64,000 nt of DNA from NCBI RefSeq assembly GCF_004208535.1, contig NZ_SGIS01000009.1:62001-126000 (forward strand), given 5' to 3'. A program made the position numbers and the translations under genes. The notes under the pieces were generated by a model, which ran no database searches, was not told where the DNA came from, and was given only the letters and a program-made list of their open reading frames with translations. Position 1 is the stretch's first letter; each line of letters opens with the position of its first letter. This stretch comes from Sphingomonas populi (GTDB taxonomy: Bacteria; Pseudomonadota; Alphaproteobacteria; Sphingomonadales; Sphingomonadaceae). This document shows, piece after piece, positions 17,036 to 24,622 of the stretch.

Positions 17036-19114
17036 ATGAGTTTGTGGTTGGTGGCAGCGTCGGCTGCGGCGATGGCGGCGGCGCCGGGCGACGGGGCGGA
17101 TCAGGTCGAGCGCAAGCTGGATGAGGAGATCGTCGTCACCGGCCGGATGCCGACGTTCAAGACCGATGTCGTTCAGGTCGGCGCGTTCCGTAATCAGTCG
17201 ATCCTCGATACGCCTGCCAGCATCGCGGTGATCCCCAGGGCACTGCTCGACGCGCAGGGCGCCACCGGCCTTGAAGACGCGTTGCGCAACACGCCCGGCG
17301 TCACGCAGCAGGCGACCAGCCCCACCACCAGCAACAATTTCGTGTCGCGCGGCGTCCTGATGAACGCACGCACCAACTATCGCCTCAATGGCGCATTGCA
17401 GATCATCAACCTCAGCCCGGTGCCGATCGAGAACAAGCAGCGCGTCGAACTGCTCAAAGGCGTTTCCGCGCTCTATTACGGCATCGCCACGCCCTCGGGC
17501 ATCGTCAACGTGGTGGCCAAACGCGCGGGCGAGCAGCCCGTCACCAACGCTTATGTCAACGGCGATGCCGAGGGCAGTGTCGGCGGCGGCATCGATATCG
17601 GGCGCAAGTTCGGTGATGCGGGGCAGTTCGGCGCGCGGATCAACGCCTATGCGTCGCATGTCGAAACCCCGATCGATGGCGTGAACGGCCACCGCTATCT
17701 CGTCAGCGGCGCGTTCGACTGGCAGGCGACCGAGCGGCTCTCGCTCAAACTCGACGTCGAGCATTACCGCCGCGCGACCGACGAACCGGGCGGCATCGCG
17801 CTGTCCGCGTTCCAGTTGCTCGATCATATCCCCGATCCGCACCATCGCTACGCGCCGGTCAACGCGCCCTATCGCACATGGTCGACCAACGTGCTGGGGC
17901 GCGCCGATTATGTGCTGGGCGATGACTGGTCGATCCGCGTGGAATCAGGGCTCGCGCAATCGCGGCGCCAGCGCAGCCGGGCCGATTTCAGCTTCACCAG
18001 CGCCGCCACGGTGGCGAGCGGCGCGGGCCGGATTTCAGGCAATTACACACCCGATCAGGCCTATCGCAACGAATATGTCCGGGGCGAAATCGCCGGCAAG
18101 GTCGAGACCTTCGGCATCACCCACGACCTGCTGTTCGGCGTGGCCCGCAACCGTCAGGTGCAGGAAGACCAGCATCAGGCCAGCTACACGGCGGTCGCGC
18201 AGAACATCAACGATCCCGTCGCAATCGACTTCGGCAGTCTGGTCTTCGCCACGCCGCGGCTTCAGGCGGGCAGCGTCAACATCGACACCGGCGTCTACGC
18301 GATGGACATCGCGCATGTCGGCGAGAAGCTGCTGCTGATCGGCGGCGTGCGGCGCGTGCTGTACGATACCGAGGATTCGACCGGAAACTACCGGATGACG
18401 GCGTGGACGCCGACCGGGGGCGTGGTGTTCAAGCCCACGCCGACCTCCAGCCTGTATTTCACCTATATCGAGGGTCTGGAAAGTGCCGGCACCGCGCCCG
18501 CCGGCACCGCCAACGAGGGTGACGTCCTCGCGCCCGTGCTCAGCAAGCAGATCGAAGCCGGCGCCCGCATCGAGGTGGCGGGCGCACTCGCGAGCGTCGC
18601 CTATTTCCACATCGATCGCGGCCTGAGCTATACCGACAGCAGCAACGTCTATGTCGTCAACGGTCGCGCGATCCACGAAGGCGTGGAGGCATCGGTGCAG
18701 GGCAGCCTCACCCGGCAGCTTTCGGTCGCGCTTTCGGGCCAGTATCTCAACGCCACCCAGCGTAACACGGGCCTCGCCACGCAGGATGGCAAGCGGGTGG
18801 ACAATACCCCGCGATGGTCGGCCTCGCTGTTCGCGCAATACCGCCCGGCCGCCCTGCCCGCGCTGGGCGTGAACGCCGGCATGTATTACACCGGCCTGCG
18901 TTATGCCGATGCGCGCAACCTCTATGCGATGCCCGGGTATACGACCTACAGCCTGGGTGCGGACTATAAGATCCGCCTGCCCGATGCGCGCTTGCTTACC
19001 TTGCGCGTGAATGGCGATAACATCACCAATACCCGCTATTGGTCTACCGGCGGTTCGGTGTTTTATGTCGGCCTCGCGCGGCAGGTCCGCTTCTCGGCGA
19101 GCATGGATTTCTGA
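17036..19114 (+). CDS. TonB-dependent siderophore receptor
   Basis: 692-residue outer-membrane receptor from ATG at 17036, preceded by AAGGGGG. A short signal peptide (MSLWLVAASAAAMAAAPGDG) leads to a TonB-box-like segment (DEEIVVTGRM). The plug domain shows TPASIAVIPRALLDAQG, RNTPGVTQQATSP, RVELLKGVSALYYG and GIVNVVAKR, the FhuA/FpvA/FecA siderophore-receptor pattern. A 22-strand barrel fills the rest and ends in VRFSASMDF with the terminal aromatic residue. No N-terminal signalling domain is present, so no FecR/sigma loop is expected. Its divergent partner is the PepSY-flavoreductase, giving a minimal uptake-plus-reduction pair. The siderophore cannot be named from sequence. Confidence 0.93.
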   Translation: MSLWLVAASAAAMAAAPGDGADQVERKLDEEIVVTGRMPTFKTDVVQVGAFRNQSILDTPASIAVIPRALLDAQGATGLEDALRNTPGVTQQATSPTTSNNFVSRGVLMNARTNYRLNGALQIINLSPVPIENKQRVELLKGVSALYYGIATPSGIVNVVAKRAGEQPVTNAYVNGDAEGSVGGGIDIGRKFGDAGQFGARINAYASHVETPIDGVNGHRYLVSGAFDWQATERLSLKLDVEHYRRATDEPGGIALSAFQLLDHIPDPHHRYAPVNAPYRTWSTNVLGRADYVLGDDWSIRVESGLAQSRRQRSRADFSFTSAATVASGAGRISGNYTPDQAYRNEYVRGEIAGKVETFGITHDLLFGVARNRQVQEDQHQASYTAVAQNINDPVAIDFGSLVFATPRLQAGSVNIDTGVYAMDIAHVGEKLLLIGGVRRVLYDTEDSTGNYRMTAWTPTGGVVFKPTPTSSLYFTYIEGLESAGTAPAGTANEGDVLAPVLSKQIEAGARIEVAGALASVAYFHIDRGLSYTDSSNVYVVNGRAIHEGVEASVQGSLTRQLSVALSGQYLNATQRNTGLATQDGKRVDNTPRWSASLFAQYRPAALPALGVNAGMYYTGLRYADARNLYAMPGYTTYSLGADYKIRLPDARLLTLRVNGDNITNTRYWSTGGSVFYVGLARQVRFSASMDF

Positions 19115-19217
19115 TCACGGGCGGCATGCGCGCAGCCCGGCACGGTCCCCGCCAGCCTTGATTTCATGACATCAGTATGTATTAATTTGGCATTTGAAAT
19201 GTCTTTCAGGAGGCGTG

Positions 19218-22103
19218 ATGATCGACCGTCGCATGTTCATCGGCGTCTCTGCGTCCGCAGCGGCGATCGGGATGCCCCGCCTGGCGCACGGCGAGGCTGC
19301 GTCTGCCAACCGTCTAACCCCCGACATGCCGGTGCCGCTCGGCCACCTCGCTTCGCCTGTCCCCCCCGCCGATCCGAGCCTGTACGCGTTCAACCACGGC
19401 TGGCTGTTCCATGAAGGCGACCTGCCGTTTCCCGCCGTGCGCGGCAACGACCAGACCTATTCCGCAACCAAGGCCGGCAACGCGCAAGGCGCCGCCGGCA
19501 TCGATTATGACGATTCGGACTGGAGCGCGGTTCGGCTGCCGCATGACTGGGCGATCGCGCATCCGATCGAATCCGACCAGAACGATGCGTTCGGGTATCG
19601 CCGGCGCGGCATCGGCTGGTATCGCCGTTATGTCGTGCTCCCGCAGGACTGGCACGGCCAGTATCTCGAACTGCAACTCGGCGGCATGGCCAACAACGCC
19701 ACCGTCTGGTTCAACGGCATCCCCGTCGCGCACAGCCTGTCGGGCTATGTTCAACAGAATATCGACGTGACGCCCTACGCGCGCTTCGGCGACGAGCCGA
19801 ACACGATCGCGATCCGCGTCGATGGCGATGTGATGGAGGGCTGGTGGTACGAGGGCGCCGGCCTCTACCGCGAGTGCTGGCTGGCGGTGCGGCCCGCGTT
19901 GCATATCGTGACCGACGGCGTTCACGCGACGCCGCAGCCGCAGCCGGACGGCGCGTGGCGGCTTCCGGTCGAGGTGACACTGAACAACGCCGGCGCGGTG
20001 GCGGGCGAAGGCACGGTCGAGGCGGTGTTGCAGGATGCCGATGGCCGCACCCTCGCGCAGGCGAGCGTAGCCGCAAGCGCCGCGCCGCTCGACACCAGCA
20101 CGGCGAGCATGACGCTGTCCGTGCCCAACCCGCTATTGTGGTCGCCCGAATCGCCGACGCTGTATGCGCTCCAGACGCGGCTGGTGCGCGACGGCAAGGT
20201 CGTCGACAGCCGCCGCACCGAGATCGGTTTCCGCACCACCCGGTTCGATCCGGCCACCGGCTTCCACCTCAACGGCAAGCCCGTGAAGATCAAGGGCGTC
20301 TGCATCCATCACGACCATGCCGGCGTCGGCGTCGGCATACCGGCGGCGCTGCTCGAATGGCGGGTGCGGCGCCTCAAGCAGATCGGCGCCAACGCGATCC
20401 GCTTCGCACATGCGACGCCCGCCGCCGCGCTGCTCGACGCGTGCGACCGGCTCGGCATGATGGTGATGGACGAGAACCGTCACTTCGACCCCAGCCCCGA
20501 CTATCTCGCGCACGTCACCTGGATGGTGCGGCGTGATCGCAACCGGCCGAGCGTGATCCTGTGGTCGGTGCTCAACGAGGAGCCGATGCAGGGCACCGAA
20601 CAGGGCTATGAGATGGTGCGCCGCCTCGCCGGGGCGATCCGCGCGCTCGACGATACACGGCCGATCACCGCCGCGATGAACGACGGCATGTTCACGCCGA
20701 AGAACGGCGCCGATGCGGTCGATGTCGTCGGCTTCAACTACAAGCACAACTGGTACGACCGCTATCATGCGGCCCACCCCGACCGGCCGCTGATCAGCAC
20801 CGAGGATACCAGCGCGGTGATGACGCGCGGCGAATGGGCCACCGATACCGCGCGCAACGTGCTCACCTCCTACGATACCGAAGCGCCCGAATGGGGGCTG
20901 ACGCATCACGAAAGCTGGCAGATGATCGGCAGCCGCCCGTTCATCGCCGCGACCTTCGTTTGGACGGGGTTCGACTATCACGGCGAGCCGACCCCGCTGC
21001 CGTGGCCCGCCGCGTCGAGTTCGTTCGGCATCCTCGATCTGTGCGGTTTCGCCAAGATGGCCTATCATCTGCGGCGCGCGCAGTGGGTGGAGGATGCGCC
21101 CGTGCTCGCGATCGGACCGCACTGGAACTGGGCGGGGCGCGAGGGCCAGCCGATCAAGGTGATGACGCCGGGCAATCTCGAGGAAGTCGCGCTGTTCCTC
21201 AACGGCAAGCCGCTCGGCCGGCAGGCGAGCAAGCCGTTCGTCACGCCCGAGTGGCAGGTTCCGTTCGCGCCCGGCAAGCTCGAAGCGGTCGGCTATACCA
21301 GCGGGCGCGAGGTGGCGCGTTTCGCGGTGGAGACGGCTGGACGCCCGGCGACGCTGCGGCTGACGCCCGACCGGCCGATGATGTTGGGCGACGGCGACGA
21401 TGTGCAGCCGATCAGCGTCGATCTGCTCGATGCGGAGGGCCGTCATGTGCCGACCGCAACCGACCGCGTCACCTTCGGAATCGAAGGCGGCGAGATCATC
21501 GGCGTCGGCAACGGCGACCCCAACGATCACGATCCCGAGCAGGGCAATACGCGCAAGCTGTTCGCCGGTTTCGCGCAAGTGCTGGTGCGCCCGTTCGCGG
21601 GGGCCAAGCAACTCGTGCTGACCGCGCGCGTGGCGGGATTGCCGGCGACGCGCGTGGCCTTCCCGCTGGTCGCCGCGCGCACGCGTGACGTGGCCGCGAC
21701 GCCGGCGGTGCATCACCTCACCGAATGGCGACGCCCCCCCTTCGCCGCAAAGGCGCCCGATCCGCGTGAGATCTATCCTGAGCAGCAATGGCGCGCGCTG
21801 GGATATGTGCGGACCGGGCGGTTGGAGGAAGCGCCCGCTGAGCATGGCTTCGCGCTCATCCAGGGCCGGTTCGTGCCGCGCCGGAGCGTCGCCGCGCACG
21901 GCGGCACGCTGCGGCTGGCGGGCGTGATCGGCCGCGCGGAACTGTGGGTGGACGGGGTCAAGCTGGCAACCAAGACCGACCGGGCCGAGGCGCCAATGGT
22001 CGCGACCCTGCCCGCCGGCAATCAGGAACGTGTGGTGACGTTGCTGCTCGAAGCCGATGCCGGCGAAGCCGCCGGACTCAGCCGTGGCGTCGCGATCTGG
22101 TAA
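19218..22103 (+). CDS. GH2 family beta-galactosidase, Tat-exported
   Basis: 961 residues from ATG at 19218, with AGGAGG 4 bases upstream. The N-terminus MIDRRMFIGVSASAAAIGMP has a twin-arginine signal, placing the enzyme in the periplasm. The GH2 order is clear: sugar-binding jelly roll (~60-210, WYRRYVVLP, MANNATVWFNG, GYVQQNIDVTPY), immunoglobulin-like domain, then the TIM barrel with acid/base Glu454 in WSVLNEEPMQ and probable nucleophile Glu529 in ISTEDTSAV. Extra C-terminal domains (DUF4982-like) follow. Substrate is most likely terminal beta-galactose, though GH2 also includes glucuronidases and mannosidases. A palindrome CATTTGAAATG at 19191-19201 precedes the ribosome binding site. 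The GntR gene follows after 47 bases and may share its transcript. Confidence 0.9.
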   Translation: MIDRRMFIGVSASAAAIGMPRLAHGEAASANRLTPDMPVPLGHLASPVPPADPSLYAFNHGWLFHEGDLPFPAVRGNDQTYSATKAGNAQGAAGIDYDDSDWSAVRLPHDWAIAHPIESDQNDAFGYRRRGIGWYRRYVVLPQDWHGQYLELQLGGMANNATVWFNGIPVAHSLSGYVQQNIDVTPYARFGDEPNTIAIRVDGDVMEGWWYEGAGLYRECWLAVRPALHIVTDGVHATPQPQPDGAWRLPVEVTLNNAGAVAGEGTVEAVLQDADGRTLAQASVAASAAPLDTSTASMTLSVPNPLLWSPESPTLYALQTRLVRDGKVVDSRRTEIGFRTTRFDPATGFHLNGKPVKIKGVCIHHDHAGVGVGIPAALLEWRVRRLKQIGANAIRFAHATPAAALLDACDRLGMMVMDENRHFDPSPDYLAHVTWMVRRDRNRPSVILWSVLNEEPMQGTEQGYEMVRRLAGAIRALDDTRPITAAMNDGMFTPKNGADAVDVVGFNYKHNWYDRYHAAHPDRPLISTEDTSAVMTRGEWATDTARNVLTSYDTEAPEWGLTHHESWQMIGSRPFIAATFVWTGFDYHGEPTPLPWPAASSSFGILDLCGFAKMAYHLRRAQWVEDAPVLAIGPHWNWAGREGQPIKVMTPGNLEEVALFLNGKPLGRQASKPFVTPEWQVPFAPGKLEAVGYTSGREVARFAVETAGRPATLRLTPDRPMMLGDGDDVQPISVDLLDAEGRHVPTATDRVTFGIEGGEIIGVGNGDPNDHDPEQGNTRKLFAGFAQVLVRPFAGAKQLVLTARVAGLPATRVAFPLVAARTRDVAATPAVHHLTEWRRPPFAAKAPDPREIYPEQQWRALGYVRTGRLEEAPAEHGFALIQGRFVPRRSVAAHGGTLRLAGVIGRAELWVDGVKLATKTDRAEAPMVATLPAGNQERVVTLLLEADAGEAAGLSRGVAIW

Positions 22104-22150
22104 CGTGACAGCGATGACACATGGCTTCGACAATGTTAGCTGGCTTCGAT

Positions 22151-22912
22151 ATGTCCTTCATTGATCTTCTCGACATTGCCGGCACCGCTGAAAGCGGCCC
22201 ACGCTATTTGTGGCTGCAGAAGCTGATCCGCACCGCGATCGAAACGCGGCGGCTGCCGGCCGGAGCGGCGCTGCCCAGCGAGCGGGAATTGTGCGACGAG
22301 TTCCAGCTCTCGCGCGTGACGATCCGCAAGGCGATGGAAGCGTTGGTCAACGACGGGCTGCTCGAACGCCGGCGCGGCGCCGGCACATTCGTATCGAACG
22401 CACCGGCGGAGAAGGAGCCCGGCCGCGTCGAGAAGAGTTTCTCGATGCTGTCCTCCTTCACCGAGGACATGCTGGCGCGCGGGCGCCAGCCGTCGAGCGA
22501 ATGGATCGACCGCTCGGAAGGCTCGGTCACGCCCGAGGAAGCGCTGGCGATGGGCATGTCACCGGGATCGCGCGTGTTCCGCTTCCAGCGCATCCGCTTC
22601 GCCGATGGCGAGACGATGGCGATCGAATATGCGGCGGTGCCGGGCTGGGGGCTGAACGGTCTCGATGACGTCGAGACCTCGCTGTACGGTGCGCTCGAAG
22701 CGCACGGCAACCGGCCGGTGCGCGCGTTGCAGCGGGTTCGCGCGATCGGCTTCGAGCCGGAACAGGCGACGTTGCTCGGTATCGAGCCGGGCGATCCGGG
22801 GCTGCTGATCGAGCGCCGCGCGTTCGCCGCCGACGGGCGCATCATCGAGGTGACGCATTCCTATTATCGCGGCGACGCTTACGATCTGGTCGCCGAACTC
22901 CACCACATCTGA
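22151..22912 (+). CDS. nagR: GntR/HutC-family regulator, probable GlcNAc regulator
   Basis: 253 residues if ATG at 22151 (MSFIDLLDIAGTAESGPRYL) is used; ATGs at 22121 and 22133 are alternatives, and none has a strong ribosome binding site. The N-terminal winged HTH (AALPSERELCDEFQLSRVTI, then RRGAGTFVS) covers ~20-95. The UTRA effector domain (~110-245) contains MSPGSRVFRFQRIRFADGE and LLIERRAFAADGRIIEVTHS, the layout of NagR/DasR/YvoA sensors of amino-sugar phosphates. It is immediately downstream of the GH2 gene and converges on the GlcNAc PTS operon with a 6-base gap. Control of the nag genes is inferred from that position. Confidence 0.85.
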   Translation: MSFIDLLDIAGTAESGPRYLWLQKLIRTAIETRRLPAGAALPSERELCDEFQLSRVTIRKAMEALVNDGLLERRRGAGTFVSNAPAEKEPGRVEKSFSMLSSFTEDMLARGRQPSSEWIDRSEGSVTPEEALAMGMSPGSRVFRFQRIRFADGETMAIEYAAVPGWGLNGLDDVETSLYGALEAHGNRPVRALQRVRAIGFEPEQATLLGIEPGDPGLLIERRAFAADGRIIEVTHSYYRGDAYDLVAELHHI

Positions 22913-22918
22913 GCGGCG

Positions 22919-24622
22919 TCAGCCTGCGAACCAGCCGCGCAGCTCCGCCGGCGCGAACAGCACCTGCCACCCGCCCTGCACCTGCACGACGCCCCGTGCC
23001 CCGAGCCGGGCGAGCGCCTCCACGTCGGGGGCGGTCGAATCACCGAGCAGCAGCCGCCCGTCGATCGCCCGCGCCCGCCGCACCGCATCCGCGCCGCCGA
23101 GCGCGACGACCAGCGCCGGCGGCATCCGCGCCGGATCGGCGGTGCGCTCCGCCTGAACCGGCATCGTCGCGACTGGCTTGGCGGGCCGTCCCGCCGCGCC
23201 GCGCATCTCGACGGCAATCTGGTCGGCTTGCGGACCGAGCACGACTTGCAGCGTCTGCGGGGAGGGCCGCACGAAGCCCTTCGCGCCCAGGCGGCGCAGC
23301 GCCGCCTCATCGACGGTCGCCTGATCGTTCACGACCAGCCGAAGCCGCGTCGTGCAGGCGCCGATCTCGCGCAGATTGTCGCCCCCCCCAAGTGCCGCAA
23401 GGAACGCGCCGCCGCGCTCGCTGGCGGCAACCGGCGCGCCGCTTTCGACAGGCTCGTCCTCGCGGCCGGGGGTTTGCAGGTTGAAGCGCACGATGGCGAA
23501 GCGGAAGGCGCCATAATAGATCGCCGCATAGGCCAACCCGACCGGAATCAGCATGAGCGGGCGCTGCGCCTTGGGGAAGTTCAGCACATAATCGAACAGC
23601 CCCGCCGAAAAGCCGAAGCCGAGGTGCGTGCCGAGCAGCGGCATCAGCGCCATCGCCGCCCCGGTCAGCACGGCATGGAGCACGAACAGGCCGGGGGCGA
23701 GGAACATGAAGCTGAACTCGACCGGCTCGGTCACGCCGGTGAGAAGCGATGTCGCGGCGAGGCTCAGCAACATGCCGCCGGTCGCCTTGCGGCGTTCCGG
23801 CTTGGCGGTGTGGTACATGGCGAGGCACGCCGCCGGCAGGCCGAACATCATCACCGGGAAGAACCCGCTCATGAACACGCCCGCGCTCGGGTCGCCCGCG
23901 AAGAAGCGGCGCAGGTCGCCGGTGACGCCGTGATAATCGCCCAGCACGAACCAGGCGATGTTGTTGAGGATGTGGTGAAGCCCGGTCACCAGCAGCAGCC
24001 GGTTGAGCAGGCCATAAACGAACAGGCCGGCACTCCCGCTCGCCAGCGCCGCCGTGCTGATCGTGTTGACGGCATGGTCGATCGCCGGGAAGCTCGCGCC
24101 GACGATGCCGGCGAGCGCGAGGCCGGCCAGTCCGCTGACGATCGGCACGAAGCGGCGGCCACCGAAGAAGGCGAGATATTCGGGCAGGCGGATCGCCGAA
24201 AAGCGGTTGTAGCCAAGCCCGCCGACGATGCCCGAGAGGATGCCGAGCGGCACCGAGACGCGGTCGATCTGCGCGTTCCGCCAACCCGCCATGACTGCCG
24301 CCTGCGCGGCCTCCGGCACGCCCGCGAGCGCCGCCGGCGGCACCGCCAGCAGCGCCTTGGCGCCTTCGGTGGCGATCAGGAAGCACACCACGCCGGCAAG
24401 CGGCGCCGCGCCATTGCCGTCGCGCGCGAAGCCGGTCGCGACGCCGATTGCGAACAGCAGGCCGAGATTGGCGAACATCGCGTTGCCCGCCGCGCTGACG
24501 AAATCCAGCCCGAGCAGATCGGCCTGCCCGAGCCGCAGCAGCAGCGCCGCCACCGGCAGCACCGCGATCGGCAGCATCAGCGCACGGCCGAGGCTTTGCA
24601 GATGTTGCAGGATCGATTTCAC
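22919..24622 (-). CDS. nagE: PTS system N-acetylglucosamine transporter, IIC-IIB
   Basis: 567-residue inner-membrane permease that imports GlcNAc and phosphorylates it at carbon 6. The start is GTG at 24622, overlapping the ptsP stop by 4 bases. The IIC domain (residues ~1-390) closely follows NagE (LGRALMLPIAVLPVAALLLR, FVYGLLNRLLLVTGLHHILN, GVTEPVEFSFMFLAPGLFVL). The IIB domain carries the phosphorylation Cys423 in IGACTTRLRL. A second IIB-like unit follows at ~500-567 (LVVALGGADAV, LARLGARGVVQVQGGWQVLF), in which the Cys segment reads RARAIDGRLLL, so it cannot be phosphorylated the usual way. The IIA domain is supplied by the ptsP product. Last gene of the operon. Confidence 0.95.
   Translation of the reverse strand: MKSILQHLQSLGRALMLPIAVLPVAALLLRLGQADLLGLDFVSAAGNAMFANLGLLFAIGVATGFARDGNGAAPLAGVVCFLIATEGAKALLAVPPAALAGVPEAAQAAVMAGWRNAQIDRVSVPLGILSGIVGGLGYNRFSAIRLPEYLAFFGGRRFVPIVSGLAGLALAGIVGASFPAIDHAVNTISTAALASGSAGLFVYGLLNRLLLVTGLHHILNNIAWFVLGDYHGVTGDLRRFFAGDPSAGVFMSGFFPVMMFGLPAACLAMYHTAKPERRKATGGMLLSLAATSLLTGVTEPVEFSFMFLAPGLFVLHAVLTGAAMALMPLLGTHLGFGFSAGLFDYVLNFPKAQRPLMLIPVGLAYAAIYYGAFRFAIVRFNLQTPGREDEPVESGAPVAASERGGAFLAALGGGDNLREIGACTTRLRLVVNDQATVDEAALRRLGAKGFVRPSPQTLQVVLGPQADQIAVEMRGAAGRPAKPVATMPVQAERTADPARMPPALVVALGGADAVRRARAIDGRLLLGDSTAPDVEALARLGARGVVQVQGGWQVLFAPAELRGWFAG

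Noticed and set aside
20133..22133. 666-codon minus-strand frame across the GH2 gene
   Set aside because: Antisense shadow of a gene with clear catalytic residues; no ribosome binding site or family signature.
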